This document shows, piece after piece, positions 9,298-18,711 of a stretch of DNA of 64,000 nucleotides. Made by a program: the position numbers and the translations under genes. Origin of the DNA: Ferruginibacter sp. Lineage in GTDB: Bacteria; Bacteroidota; Bacteroidia; Chitinophagales; Chitinophagaceae. The stretch lies in the NCBI GenBank assembly GCA_030831945.1, contig JAURKC010000035.1, positions 59,035 through 123,034 on the forward strand, given 5' to 3'. Each line of letters starts with the position of its first letter. The stretch's first letter is position 1. The notes under the pieces were generated by a model, which was not told the origin of the DNA, made no database searches, and saw only the letters and a program-made list of their open reading frames with translations.

Positions 9298-10329
9298 TTA
9301 ACTAAAAAGAGTATTTCCAGAACCCCTGCTAGAAATTTTACCTAAATGCGCGTATGCCTTTGCGGTAGCCTCCCTACCTCTGGCTGTTCTTTGTAAAAAG
9401 CCTTCTTGAATTAAAAATGGTTCATACACTTCTTCCAATGTCCCTGCTTCCTCTCCTACTGCGGTAGCAATAGTAGTAATACCTACTGGCCCACCTTTAA
9501 ACTTATCGATGATCACATTCAATATTCGATTATCCATTTCATCCAACCCATGTTCATCTACATTCAGCGCCTGCAATGAATGTTGCGTGATTCCTAAATC
9601 AATTGCACCATCATTTAATACCTGAGCAAAATCTCTTACCCTTCTCAATAATCCGTTTGCAATACGAGGAGTACCGCGACTACGACGAGAAATTTCATCT
9701 GCTGCATCAGTGGTGATAGATGTATTTAAAATAGATGCAGATCGCAGAATAATTTTTTGTAGCGTGGCTGCATTGTAATACTCCAATCTTGACTTGATAC
9801 CAAATCTAGAAAGTAAAGGTGCTGTTAACAAACCACTTCTGGTAGTTGCACCAATAAGGGTAAATGGATTTAGATTGATTTGAACACTCCTTGCATTAGG
9901 GCCACTATCAATAATAATATCGATACGAAAATCTTCCATCGCCGCATACAAATATTCTTCCACTACATTACTCAGCCGATGAATTTCATCTATAAACAAT
10001 ACGTCATTGGGCTCTAAATTGGTAAGTAAACCAGCAAGATCGCCTGGCTTTTCAATTACCGGGCCACTGGTCTCTTTTATTTTAACACCTAACTCATTAG
10101 CTACAATTCTACTTAAAGTAGTTTTACCCAACCCGGGAGGACCATGAAATAAAATATGATCCAGGGCTTCTCCCCTAATTTTTGCTGCCTTGATAAAGAT
10201 TCGAAGATTTTCAATGGTTTGTGGCTGCCCCGAAAAATCAGCCATCTCACTTGGCCGAATATTATTTTCAAACTCTTTCTCTTGCGCACTTAGCAACTCG
10301 CTATCTTTATTTAAATGGGGGTTTGACAT
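9298..10329 (-). CDS. ruvB: Holliday junction branch migration helicase RuvB
   Basis: A 343-residue AAA+ motor that forms hexameric rings on both sides of RuvA-bound Holliday junctions. Seen in order: [20 protein letters not shown] (entry block), Walker [13 protein letters not shown] (about 63-74), Walker [12 protein letters not shown] (about 113-123), the RuvB beta-hairpin region and sensor 1 [20 protein letters not shown], and the C-terminal winged helix with [28 protein letters not shown] split across the DNA-binding face. The length is normal for the family. The ATG at 10329 is directly preceded by a TAnnTTTG promoter motif. ruvA and ruvC are not neighbours. Confidence 0.98.
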   Translation of the reverse strand: MSNPHLNKDSELLSAQEKEFENNIRPSEMADFSGQPQTIENLRIFIKAAKIRGEALDHILFHGPPGLGKTTLSRIVANELGVKIKETSGPVIEKPGDLAGLLTNLEPNDVLFIDEIHRLSNVVEEYLYAAMEDFRIDIIIDSGPNARSVQINLNPFTLIGATTRSGLLTAPLLSRFGIKSRLEYYNAATLQKIILRSASILNTSITTDAADEISRRSRGTPRIANGLLRRVRDFAQVLNDGAIDLGITQHSLQALNVDEHGLDEMDNRILNVIIDKFKGGPVGITTIATAVGEEAGTLEEVYEPFLIQEGFLQRTARGREATAKAYAHLGKISSRGSGNTLFS

Positions 10330-10342
10330 AATGTAAAAATAA

Positions 10343-10350
10343 CAAAATTA
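10343..10350 (-). promoter_or_regulatory. Bacteroidota -7 promoter motif of ruvB
   Basis: TAATTTTG on the minus strand fits TAnnTTTG, the -7 box of the Bacteroidota housekeeping sigma factor. It ends 13 nt before the ruvB ATG, giving an expected leader of roughly ten bases or less. No clear TTTG -33 box is present, only a T-rich stretch. Confidence 0.5.
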
Positions 10351-10504
10351 GCATTGGAGCGAACAGTAAAATTATTAAAAATTACCCTAAATGAAGCGAT
10401 AGAGCTGCCGAAAGCAATTTTTGACTGCTCTTGGCATTGAAACACCTCTTAACACTACATTTCACCATTAATAAAAACTAATGTCCATTCGGTTGGCCAA
10501 TTCG

Positions 10505-10512
10505 TAGATTTG
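10505..10512 (+). promoter_or_regulatory. Candidate -7 promoter motif for the LytS/LytTR operon
   Basis: TAGATTTG fits TAnnTTTG and lies about 104 bp upstream of the kinase ATG. There is no obvious TTTG box 19-21 bp further upstream, so this is a candidate only. Confidence 0.4.
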
Positions 10513-10615
10513 TAAAAAGAAGGGTATTTTTAAAAATACTTCTATTGTTGAGAAAAACTAGCCCAGCATTCTAGTTGCCAAAGAACACAATTAAAGGAAA
10601 AATAAATTCAAGTAT

Positions 10616-11665
10616 ATGAAAAAGAAAATATCGACTTATTGGATATGCCAACTAGGAGGATGGGGAACCAATATTGCTATTTCTTCTTTTTATTATCTAA
10701 CGCTCTCCGTTCGAAAAATCGATCATTTCTTTCTACTCATTGGCATCAGTGTATTAACAGGAATAATTTTGACTCATCTTATGCGTAGGGTCATTAAAAA
10801 ATATAATTTTCTGGAAAAACCTATAAAAAAACAAATTGTTTATTTCATAATAGTGACGGTAGTATTTGCAATCATATATGCATGTATAGACACAGGAATT
10901 GAAAAAATATTTAAGCTCCGTGTTCAAAATAATCCAAAAATCTCACTACTCAATGAGATTATCCGAAACTCCCTCGATAGTTTTTTTCTATTATTTATTT
11001 GGAATTTGCTGTACTATATTTTTCACTACGTAGAAAGAACGCTTCGACAAGAAGTGGATACTTTTAAATTACAATCCTTAGTAAAAGAGCTGGAACTTAA
11101 AACAATCAAATCACATATTAACCCGCATTTTATTTTCAATGCACTCAATAGCATCAGAGCATTGGTAGATGAAAACCCTTCAAGAGCAAGGACTGCGATT
11201 ACAGAGCTGAGTAATATATTGCGCAGCAGTATGCAAACTGAAAAATTGGAAACAGTCCCCCTAGAAAGAGAACTTAGTATTGTAAGAGATTATCTAGCAC
11301 TTGAAAAAATGCGTTTTGAAGAAAGATTATCTATAGAATTAGATATCAAAGAAAGTACTTTGCAGCAACCCATACCTCCTATGATGTTACAAACATTAGT
11401 AGAAAATGCTATCAAGCATGGTATCAGCAAAAAAGAAAGCGGTGGTATCATTAAAGTTTCTTCAGATTTTATAAACAATCATCATGAATTATCCGTTCAA
11501 AATACGGGTCAACTCGGTAATTATCCAAATAGCAATGGCTTTGGACTAAAAAGTACGGAGGATAGGTTAAATCTGCTTTATCAAGGAAAGGCAAGTTTTG
11601 CCATCAAAAATATGAACAATGAAATGGTAGAATCTAGAATAACAATGCCATTTATAGCTAATTAA
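10616..11665 (+). CDS. LytS/YehU-type sensor histidine kinase
   Basis: A 349-residue inner-membrane kinase. The first 140 residues hold about four hydrophobic segments with short loops, so signal sensing is probably in or at the membrane. The His_kinase domain follows: the phospho-acceptor block SHINPHFIFNALNSIRALV (His near residue 167) and the ATP-binding N-box PPMMLQTLVENAIKHGIS, ending with a G-box GFGLKSTEDRLNLLY. This arrangement is the LytS/YehU/YpdA class, which pairs with LytTR response regulators. Such a regulator starts 41 bp downstream, so the two form an operon. A purine-rich AAAGGAAAA lies upstream of the ATG. Confidence 0.93.
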   Translation: MKKKISTYWICQLGGWGTNIAISSFYYLTLSVRKIDHFFLLIGISVLTGIILTHLMRRVIKKYNFLEKPIKKQIVYFIIVTVVFAIIYACIDTGIEKIFKLRVQNNPKISLLNEIIRNSLDSFFLLFIWNLLYYIFHYVERTLRQEVDTFKLQSLVKELELKTIKSHINPHFIFNALNSIRALVDENPSRARTAITELSNILRSSMQTEKLETVPLERELSIVRDYLALEKMRFEERLSIELDIKESTLQQPIPPMMLQTLVENAIKHGISKKESGGIIKVSSDFINNHHELSVQNTGQLGNYPNSNGFGLKSTEDRLNLLYQGKASFAIKNMNNEMVESRITMPFIAN

Positions 11666-11706
11666 TAATTACTAGTAAATAACTTTTATACAAATAAATT
11701 TTATCC

Positions 11707-12435
11707 ATGCAAAAAGCTATCATTATAGATGATGAACGGTTAGCAAGAAATGAGTTGAAAAAACTTCTGTTAGAATTTCCAGAGATAGAGGTTATAGAAG
11801 AAGCTACGAATGCAAAAGAGGGTATTGAAAAAATTGAAATGCTGAACCCAGATCTTATTTTTTTAGATATACAAATGCCTGGAAAGACTGGATTTGACAT
11901 GCTTCAAGAATTAGACAGAATACCTCAGGTAATATTCACTACCGCTTACGACGAATACGCCTTAAAAGCCTTTGAGGTTAATGCATTAGACTACCTAATG
12001 AAACCTATTGAACCAAAAAGACTGGCAGATGCATTACAAAAGTTAATTCAATCTGAAGAAAAAGAACTGGCTGCTCAGCAAGCATTCAGCAGGGGGCTTC
12101 TTACCGAAAACGACCAAGTATTTGTAAAAGATGGGGAACGTTGCTGGTTTGTGAAACTCTCCGAAGTGCGTTTATTTGAAAGTGTGGGTAATTATGCAAA
12201 AGTGTATTTTGCAGGCAACAAACCGTTGATTTTAAAATCTCTAAATGCTTTAGAAGAAAGATTAGATGAAAAAACATTTTTCAGAGCTAACAGAAAACAT
12301 ATTGTAAACTTACGAATGATCGAAAAAATTGAACCTTACTTTAATGGTGGCTTAATACTAGACCTTCAGGGAGGAGAAAAAGTAGAAGTTAGCAGAAGGC
12401 AGGCAGTAAAATTTAAAGAAATGATGAGTCTCTAA
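11707..12435 (+). CDS. LytTR-family response regulator
   Basis: A 242-residue DNA-binding regulator. The receiver domain has the acidic pair in AIIIDDERLARNEL, the phospho-acceptor Asp in LIFLDIQMPGKTGFDM (about residue 56) and Lys in LDYLMKPIEPKRL. The LytTR DNA-binding domain occupies the last 100 residues (VFVKDGERCWFVKLSEVRLF, FFRANRKHIVNLRMIEKIEP, VEVSRRQAVKFKEMM). It is encoded right after its likely kinase. An M28 aminopeptidase gene begins 28 bp downstream and may be co-transcribed, though that need not mean it is the regulon target. Confidence 0.94.
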   Translation: MQKAIIIDDERLARNELKKLLLEFPEIEVIEEATNAKEGIEKIEMLNPDLIFLDIQMPGKTGFDMLQELDRIPQVIFTTAYDEYALKAFEVNALDYLMKPIEPKRLADALQKLIQSEEKELAAQQAFSRGLLTENDQVFVKDGERCWFVKLSEVRLFESVGNYAKVYFAGNKPLILKSLNALEERLDEKTFFRANRKHIVNLRMIEKIEPYFNGGLILDLQGGEKVEVSRRQAVKFKEMMSL

Positions 12436-12463
12436 AATAATTAATGAACATAAAAAATCAATA

Positions 12464-13753
12464 ATGAAAAAAATATTTTTAACCACTGCAGCAATTTTTA
12501 TCACCCTACTTACCTTCTCACAAAACATAGACAAAATAATCAATGTAGCAGAAGTAGAAAGAATTGAAAAAACACTTTCTGCAGATGATATGCAAGGTCG
12601 CAGAACATTTACTGCTGGAATTGATAAGGCTGCCGAATTTATTGAATCGGAATTTTCAAAAAATAAATTGAAGTTTTTGGGTAATGAGAAATCTTATCTC
12701 CAAAATTTTATTATGACCAAGGTTAAACCCTTACAAATAATAGGACTATTAGATAATGACTCATTGAATAGCGCCAATGTTGCTGCTAACACTACAGCTG
12801 CAGAGATCAACATCAATTCATTCGCCAATTATGAAGTAGTTAAAGTGAAAAAAGAGGATGATTTATTTAAAACAGTTTTACCCTTGATTTCACTTGAAAA
12901 AAATATTATCCTATTAATTGATACGGCTCATTCCAAACGATTCAAAAACTTAAAGCAATTTGTAGGAAATGCAAAATTTCAAACCGCCAGTTCCCAGTTG
13001 TTTATACTAACATCAAATCTTGCCCCCGCTTCAATAAAGCTGCATATTCAAAATGAAGTAATAGAGCAAAAGCTTAAAAATGTAGTAGGCGTATTACCTG
13101 GAAAAAGTAAAAAAGATGAGTATGTAATATTTAGCGGACATTATGATCACTTAGGAATTGGTAAACCTAATAATGAGCAGGACAGTATTTTTAATGGAGC
13201 TAACGACGATGCTGCTGGCACTACTGCTATGATCCTACTGAGTAAATATTTTAGCCTTTTGAAAGAAAAAAACGAAAGGACAATCATTTTTGTTGCCTTC
13301 ACTGCCGAAGAAGTAGGTGGATTTGGTAGCCGTTATTTTAGTAAACAATTGAATGCGGATAAAATAATGGCCATGTTTAATATTGAAATGATTGGAACAG
13401 AAAGTAAGTGGGGTACTAGTAGCGCCTACATCACAGGATTTGAAAAAAGTAATATGGGAAAGATTTTGCAGGCTAATCTAGCAGATTCTAAATTTAAATT
13501 TGAACCAGATCCTTATCCTAAACAAAATTTATTTTACAGAAGCGATAATGCCACCCTAGCTGAGCTAGGCGTGCCTGCGCATACTATTTCAACTTCTAAA
13601 ATGGACTCAGAAAAATTTTACCATACAGTGAATGACGAAATAGAGACTTTGGATATGACTAATATGACCGAGATTATTAAAGCGATCGCACTAAGTAGCA
13701 AATCTATTGTGAGTGGAAAGGATACGCCTTCAAGGGTTGAAAAAGAAAAATAA
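12464..13753 (+). CDS. Secreted M28-family zinc aminopeptidase
   Basis: The signal peptide ends near residue 20 (ITLLTFSQ). The catalytic domain in the second half has the two-zinc ligands of the M28 family: His and Asp in VIFSGHYDHLGIG, the bridging Asp in FNGANDDAAGTTAM, the catalytic Glu-Glu in FTAEEVGGFGSRYF, Glu/Asp in MFNIEMIGTE, and a final His in FYHTVNDEIETLD. Residues 20-200 form a divergent N-terminal part rather than a clear PA domain. A periplasmic or outer-surface exopeptidase role is likely. It follows the LytTR regulator by 28 bp. A second M28 peptidase of different build lies at 56878. Confidence 0.9.
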   Translation: MKKIFLTTAAIFITLLTFSQNIDKIINVAEVERIEKTLSADDMQGRRTFTAGIDKAAEFIESEFSKNKLKFLGNEKSYLQNFIMTKVKPLQIIGLLDNDSLNSANVAANTTAAEININSFANYEVVKVKKEDDLFKTVLPLISLEKNIILLIDTAHSKRFKNLKQFVGNAKFQTASSQLFILTSNLAPASIKLHIQNEVIEQKLKNVVGVLPGKSKKDEYVIFSGHYDHLGIGKPNNEQDSIFNGANDDAAGTTAMILLSKYFSLLKEKNERTIIFVAFTAEEVGGFGSRYFSKQLNADKIMAMFNIEMIGTESKWGTSSAYITGFEKSNMGKILQANLADSKFKFEPDPYPKQNLFYRSDNATLAELGVPAHTISTSKMDSEKFYHTVNDEIETLDMTNMTEIIKAIALSSKSIVSGKDTPSRVEKEK

Positions 13754-13784
13754 TTTTCTTTTTATCAGGGATAAATTAAAAAAT

Positions 13785-14540
13785 TTAAACTAAGGCAGGA
13801 ATGCTATGGACTGCATCGGCCATTTCTCTAATCAGGGAACTGTCTTTTTCAATAGCGTTACCTACTACAATTATGTCTGCTCCAGCTTTGCAATTTAAGT
13901 AGGCCTTTTCAGGGTCTACAATTCCTCCGCCAACAATTAATGGGACAGCTATAGATTGGGCAACTTTTGAAATCATAGTCTCGGAAATAGGATTTTTAGC
14001 TCCGCTTCCTGCATCCATATAAATTAATTTCATTCCAAGCATTTCACCGGCAAGTGCGGTACAAACGGCAATTTCACTTTTATCAGAAGGTAAGGGACTT
14101 GAATTTGAAATATAGGAAACCGTAGTAGGTGCACCTCCATCTACTACCATATAGCCAGTCGACATTACTTCCAATCCGCTTTTCTTAACCATTGGAGCAG
14201 ATACTACATGCTGTCCAATCAATAGCTCAGCATTTCGGCCACTGATTAACGATAGATATAATAAAGCATCCGCATATTTACTTACTTGAGAGGGACTTCC
14301 AGGAAAAAGAACTGTAGGAATTGAACAGCTTTTCCTAATTAGTTGAAGACATTGATCCAGATAATTGGAAACAACCAAACTACCGCCCACAAAAAAATAA
14401 TCAACTTTGGAAGATACAGACAATTCGATCAGCTTTGCCATACTTTGATCATTTACCTTGTCTGGATCAATCAATACTGCAAAAGATTTTTTACCGGCCC
14501 TCTTTCTATCAGAGAATGAATGGTATATTCCGTTTGGCAT
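13785..14540 (-). CDS. Geranylgeranylglyceryl/heptaprenylglyceryl phosphate synthase (PcrB/GGGPS family)
   Basis: A TIM-barrel prenyltransferase of 251 residues that joins a polyprenyl diphosphate to sn-glycerol-1-phosphate. Diagnostic blocks are FAVLIDPDKVNDQ near the N-terminus, DYFFVGGSLV, TVLFPGSPSQVSKYADALLYLSLISG split around residue 95, MKLIYMDAGSGAKNPIS, and the phosphate-binding end VPLIVGGGIVDPEKA and GADIIVVGNAIEKD. The family is best known for archaeal ether lipids, but Bacteroidota carry their own clade with unclear physiological products. I start at ATG 14540; the TTG just before it would add one Met-like residue. It faces away from the next gene across 114 bp. Confidence 0.92.
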   Translation of the reverse strand: MPNGIYHSFSDRKRAGKKSFAVLIDPDKVNDQSMAKLIELSVSSKVDYFFVGGSLVVSNYLDQCLQLIRKSCSIPTVLFPGSPSQVSKYADALLYLSLISGRNAELLIGQHVVSAPMVKKSGLEVMSTGYMVVDGGAPTTVSYISNSSPLPSDKSEIAVCTALAGEMLGMKLIYMDAGSGAKNPISETMISKVAQSIAVPLIVGGGIVDPEKAYLNCKAGADIIVVGNAIEKDSSLIREMADAVHSIPALV

Positions 14541-14654
14541 CAATTATAGATTGGTTTTTTACAAATATCTTGATTTTTTTTTTGCTTATTAAAATAAAGA
14601 TAACAAATGAAAGGCTTTAGTCACTCCCATTATATAAATAAAGTAAATTTGGGT

Positions 14655-15047
14655 ATGGAAATTAAGGGAGAAATTAAATTTAATACTGCCCGAAGTGGAG
14701 GAAAAGGGGGGCAAAATGTAAACAAAGTGGAGACGATGGTAGAAGGATATTGGAAAATAGCCGCTTCAAACCTACTGAATGAGGCCCAAAAAGCCCTTTT
14801 AAATGAAAAACTAGCCAATAAAATCACCCAAGAGGGCTTTTTGCTGGTAAAAAGTCAAACTGAGCGGTCCCAACTAGCCAATAAGCTGTTGGTTATCCAA
14901 AAAATGAACCAGCTAGTAAAAAAAGCCCTGCTGGTACCCAAAAAAAGAAGACCCACTAGACCTTCCAAAGCTGCAAAAGAAAAAAGAATAGATAGTAAAA
15001 AAAAATGGGGGGAGACAAAGCAAAATAGAATGAAAATAAAACCTTAA
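14655..15047 (+). CDS. arfB: ArfB/YaeJ-like peptidyl-tRNA hydrolase (ribosome rescue)
   Basis: A small class I release-factor-like protein that frees stalled ribosomes on truncated mRNA. The catalytic GGQ is in ARSGGKGGQNVNKVET, and the C-terminal tail is highly basic (KKRRPTRPSKAAKEKRIDSK), as needed to enter the empty mRNA channel. It lacks the codon-recognition domains of RF1/RF2. From ATG 14655 it has 130 residues, matching the usual 10-12 residues before the RSGG block. A start at ATG 14607 (146 residues) would add a tail unlike the family. A TAAATTTG motif at 14644-14651 also supports the later start. Both starts remain possible. Confidence 0.88.
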   Translation: MEIKGEIKFNTARSGGKGGQNVNKVETMVEGYWKIAASNLLNEAQKALLNEKLANKITQEGFLLVKSQTERSQLANKLLVIQKMNQLVKKALLVPKKRRPTRPSKAAKEKRIDSKKKWGETKQNRMKIKP

Positions 15048-15149
15048 TTTTTGAAATAATGGAGGGTGAAATTTCTATTAACAAAAGCACCTATTTAAAC
15101 TAGGAAAAAATAAAAATAATTACTGAGTGACCATTTTAAAATCAATTAC

Positions 15150-15905
15150 TTGAAAAAAAAATTATATTTAATCCTTACCATAATGAGTGGGTTATTTTTA
15201 AGCAACTGCAATAAGACAACCACTCCTAAAACAGGGACTATAAAAATAAGTTTTAGGAATTTGGTTGGTACCCAACCGATATTATTAGATAGTAGCATAT
15301 TCTCTAATAAATTTGGTGAAAAGTATTCAATCACTCAGCTAAAGTATTATATCAGCAATATTTGCTTAATCAATGACAAGGGTAAAGTAACTGAAAAAGA
15401 AAGTTATCATTTGATAAATCAAAGCCTACCTGCTAGCCTTTCCTTTACTTTCACAGTAGAAGAAAATTCCTTCTCCTCAATTCAATTTTTAATCGGTGTT
15501 GACAGTTTAAGGAATGTAAGCGGTGCGCAGTCAGGCGCTTTAGACCCACTAAACGATATGTTTTGGACATGGAACAGTGGATATGTGATGGCCAAAATGG
15601 AAGGAGTATCACCACAATCAAATCAGGTTGGCCGTAAAATTGCTTATCATATTGGAGGATTTACAGGAGTTAATTCTGTATTAAAAACTGTTCAACTGGA
15701 TTTTCCAATAGGAAAAAAATTGTTAGTCGAACAAGGAAAAATTAATGAAATTAATTTAGAAGCGGATTTGAATCTATGGTGGCAGCATACCAATAATATA
15801 AAAATTACTGAGCTCCCTGTATGCACTACACCTGGGGAAATGGCAAAAAAAATTGCAGAAAATTATAGTGCTATGTTTTCAATAAAAGAAATTGTAAATA
15901 ATTAA
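15150..15905 (+). CDS. MbnP-like lipoprotein
   Basis: A 251-residue lipoprotein: signal peptide MKKKLYLILTIMSGLFLSNC with lipobox Cys near residue 20, starting at TTG 15150. Family-like blocks are GTIKISFRNLVGTQPI at the start, ITQLKYYISNICLINDKG, FLIGVDSLRNVSGAQSGALD and DMFWTWNSGYVMAKMEG, then a late LNLWWQHTNNIKI segment. These match the MbnP family, partner of the di-heme enzyme MbnH. MbnP/MbnH are known from methanobactin operons, where MbnH oxidises a Trp in MbnP to kynurenine, allowing copper binding. The peroxidase gene follows by 2 bp. No methanobactin genes are visible. Confidence 0.82.
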   Translation: MKKKLYLILTIMSGLFLSNCNKTTTPKTGTIKISFRNLVGTQPILLDSSIFSNKFGEKYSITQLKYYISNICLINDKGKVTEKESYHLINQSLPASLSFTFTVEENSFSSIQFLIGVDSLRNVSGAQSGALDPLNDMFWTWNSGYVMAKMEGVSPQSNQVGRKIAYHIGGFTGVNSVLKTVQLDFPIGKKLLVEQGKINEINLEADLNLWWQHTNNIKITELPVCTTPGEMAKKIAENYSAMFSIKEIVNN

Positions 15906-15907
15906 AA

Positions 15908-16969
15908 TTGAAAACTAAAATTCTCATACTAACCATTGTGATCTTCGGTGGGATTACTATACTTTTTGACGCATGTAAAAAAAGTGATGAACATGCAATT
16001 TCTTCTGGATATCATCCTACTTATTTAACTTTTAAAATACCCGCAGGTTGGCCAACACCACCCATCGATATTTTTAAAAATAATCCCCTTACCGAAGAAG
16101 GCTTTCAACTAGGCAAAAAATTATTCTATGATGGCCGCCTGAGTAAGGATGGTAATTTTCCCTGTGCGAGCTGCCACCAGCAATTTGCAGCATTCTCTAC
16201 TTATGATCACCAGTTTAGCCATGGATTTAATAATAGCTTCACCTTTCGCAATGCACCCCCTCTTTTTAATCTTGCTTGGATGAAAGAAATGCACTGGGAT
16301 GGTGGCATTAACCACATTGAAGTACAACCCCTTGCCCCCATTACTGACATCACAGAAATGGCAGAAAATATTGAAAACCTTTTAAAAAAATTATCTATTG
16401 ACACTGCCTATCACCGAATGTTTGCTGCTGCATTTGGAGACACTACAATTAATAGCCAAAGAATGCTAAAAGCACTCTCTCAATTTATGGGCAGCATACA
16501 ATCTTTTAACAGCAAATATGACCAAGTAAAAAGAGGGGAAGCAAGCTTTACCGTAGCGGAACAGAATGGATACACCACCTTTAAAGCCAAGTGCAACAGC
16601 TGTCACACCGAACCATTGTTTACCGATAATTCATTTCGTAACAATGGGCTTTCAATCGATCCATTTTTAAAAGATATAGGGCGTATGCGTATTACCGGTA
16701 AGTCTTCTGATTCTCTAGTATTTAAAGTGCCGAGCCTACGAAACATACAATACACAGGGCCTTACATGCATGACGGAAGAATTTTTTCTCTACTACAAGT
16801 TGTAAGCTATTATCAAACAGGAATCGATATCACCCAAACAACATTAGACCCTCTTTTAAAAAATAGACTTTCTTTCACCAATCAAGAAAAAGTAGATTTA
16901 ATTGAATTTTTGCTAACACTTACAGATGACGTATTGCTCCACGACAATAGATTGTCACAATCTAAATAA
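15908..16969 (+). CDS. Di-heme cytochrome c peroxidase, MbnH-like
   Basis: A 353-residue periplasmic lipoprotein or anchored di-heme enzyme: signal with Cys in GGITILFDACKKS, start TTG 15908, only 2 bp after the preceding stop. Two CxxCH heme motifs are seen: CASCHQQF (about residue 86) and CNSCHTEPLF (about residue 230). The rest fits the CcpA/MauG superfamily: LGKKLFYDGRLSKDG, FRNAPPLFNLAWMKEMHWDGG, and KVPSLRNIQYTGPYMHDGR with the distal-site region. Tight linkage to an MbnP-like gene supports a MauG/MbnH-type protein oxidase over simple peroxide detoxification (inference). Confidence 0.88.
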   Translation: MKTKILILTIVIFGGITILFDACKKSDEHAISSGYHPTYLTFKIPAGWPTPPIDIFKNNPLTEEGFQLGKKLFYDGRLSKDGNFPCASCHQQFAAFSTYDHQFSHGFNNSFTFRNAPPLFNLAWMKEMHWDGGINHIEVQPLAPITDITEMAENIENLLKKLSIDTAYHRMFAAAFGDTTINSQRMLKALSQFMGSIQSFNSKYDQVKRGEASFTVAEQNGYTTFKAKCNSCHTEPLFTDNSFRNNGLSIDPFLKDIGRMRITGKSSDSLVFKVPSLRNIQYTGPYMHDGRIFSLLQVVSYYQTGIDITQTTLDPLLKNRLSFTNQEKVDLIEFLLTLTDDVLLHDNRLSQSK

Positions 16970-17170
16970 TATCGTTTTCATTGCATTTGTTAACCTGGTT
17001 TAATGGCTGATTACACTACCCTAATGATGCTAAACAATTGAAAAATTTAATCAAGTGTAATCTAAACTAATAGTGAAGCGCCTTTCAAAATGGATAGTTA
17101 GTGATCCAGTAGCTTTAATCAATTCAAAATATTGAGTATAAATTCAATCGGATATTAAAAATTATACAAG

Positions 17171-17178
17171 TAAATTTG
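17171..17178 (+). promoter_or_regulatory. Candidate -7 promoter motif of the flippase gene
   Basis: TAAATTTG fits TAnnTTTG, 18 bp upstream of the TTG start at 17197. There is no clear -33 TTTG. It is plausible because the 227-bp gap before this gene must hold its promoter if it is not read through from the cytochrome gene. Confidence 0.4.
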
Positions 17179-17196
17179 TTGACAAACATTTTATAA

Positions 17197-18711
17197 TTGA
17201 GCAGTATAAAAAAATTAGCAGGACAAACTTTATGGTATGGACTACCAACCATTGGAAGCAGGTTTCTCGGCTACCTAATTAATTTTTCGCTTAGCTTTAT
17301 TTATCAGGCTGCCGACACAGCCGATCTTACACAGATATATGCCATCGTACCATTTGTAAATATTCTTTTTACTTACGGTGTAGAAACCAGTTATTTTAGA
17401 TTTTCACAAGAAATAGATAAGCATCGTCTTTATAATACACTGAATGTTTCTATTCTAAGCTCTACTATTTTATTTTCTGGCATTTTATTATTTTTTAGTC
17501 ATTCATTAGCAAGCGCTACCTTGATGCCTACCCACCCCGAATATTTTGTATGGCTTACAGGAATTATTTTTTTAGATACTATTGCTACCCTACCCTTCGC
17601 AAAACTTAGGCAAGAAGGCAGACCCAGAAAATATGCATTTGTAAGAATTGCAGGTATAGCAGTGAATGTTTTTGTAGTCCTTTTTTTTATTGGTATTTGC
17701 CCTTATCTCACTGCTAATAAACCAGATAGTCCACTACTATTTTTCTACGACCCCTCTATCGGAATTGGTTATTACCTGATCGGAAACCTAATAGGCAGCG
17801 CTACAACCTTTGTGTTATTGTGGAAAGAATGGCGCAGTTTTAAATTTAATTTTGATGGTAAAATATGGAAAGAGGTTATGAAATATGCCTATCCATTGGT
17901 AATAGTAGGATTGGGTGGAATGATAAATGAAATGATCAGTCGACTTGTTTATCAGCATGTGGTAAATCTTCCTGCTAACGAAGCTAAAAGACAACTAGGG
18001 ATATTTGCCGCCAATTATAGATTAGCTGTTCTGATTACTATTTTCATACAAATGTTCCGAATGGCCGCAGAACCTTTTTTCTTTAACCAATCTAAAGAAG
18101 AAAATGCAACAAAAACATATGCTAGGGTAATGAAATTTTTTGTCATCGCTTGCTGTTGTATGTTTTTAGGTATCGGGCTTTTCTTAGATGTTTTTGAAAA
18201 AATATTAACTATTAAATTCAAAGAGTATGGAGAAGGAATCCATATTGTACCAATATTAGCAATGGGCAGTGTGTTTTTAGGTATTTATTACAACCTATCT
18301 ATTTGGTACAAACTCACTAATCGGAATTTATATGGCGCAGGCATTACCATCGCAGGAGCTGTTGTAACTGTACTTTTAAATATCTGGTGGATACCTCTTT
18401 TCGGATATACTGGAAGTGCTTGGGCTACCTTCAGTTGCTATGCTTTTATGATGGTAACGTCTTATTTATTTGGACAGAAATTTTATCCCATTCCATATGC
18501 TAAAAAGAAGTTAATCGCCTATCTAGTGCTGACTACGCTCATATTCTTTATTCACAAAGGCTTAGGATTGATCAGTGATAATATTTATTATTCAATAACC
18601 ACCGCCTCCATTTTAATGTTTGCATTTATTTATTTTGTGGCCAATATTGAAAGAAAAGAATTTCAACAATTCCCTGTGATTGGGAAATACTTTAGGGGCA
18701 AAACGAATTAG
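17197..18711 (+). CDS. Polysaccharide/lipid-linked oligosaccharide flippase (MOP superfamily, Wzx-like)
   Basis: A 504-residue integral membrane protein with about 13-14 hydrophobic helices across its full length. It starts SIKKLAGQTLWYGLPTIGSR, the usual opening of Bacteroidota oligosaccharide flippases, and contains the family-like block KEVMKYAYPLVIVGLGGMIN near the middle and YTGSAWATFSCYAFMM late. Such proteins flip undecaprenyl-linked glycans across the inner membrane. No glycosyltransferases are adjacent, so the glycan is unknown. It starts at TTG 17197. Its stop codon overlaps the convergent stop of the next gene by 4 bp. Confidence 0.88.
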   Translation: MSSIKKLAGQTLWYGLPTIGSRFLGYLINFSLSFIYQAADTADLTQIYAIVPFVNILFTYGVETSYFRFSQEIDKHRLYNTLNVSILSSTILFSGILLFFSHSLASATLMPTHPEYFVWLTGIIFLDTIATLPFAKLRQEGRPRKYAFVRIAGIAVNVFVVLFFIGICPYLTANKPDSPLLFFYDPSIGIGYYLIGNLIGSATTFVLLWKEWRSFKFNFDGKIWKEVMKYAYPLVIVGLGGMINEMISRLVYQHVVNLPANEAKRQLGIFAANYRLAVLITIFIQMFRMAAEPFFFNQSKEENATKTYARVMKFFVIACCCMFLGIGLFLDVFEKILTIKFKEYGEGIHIVPILAMGSVFLGIYYNLSIWYKLTNRNLYGAGITIAGAVVTVLLNIWWIPLFGYTGSAWATFSCYAFMMVTSYLFGQKFYPIPYAKKKLIAYLVLTTLIFFIHKGLGLISDNIYYSITTASILMFAFIYFVANIERKEFQQFPVIGKYFRGKTN

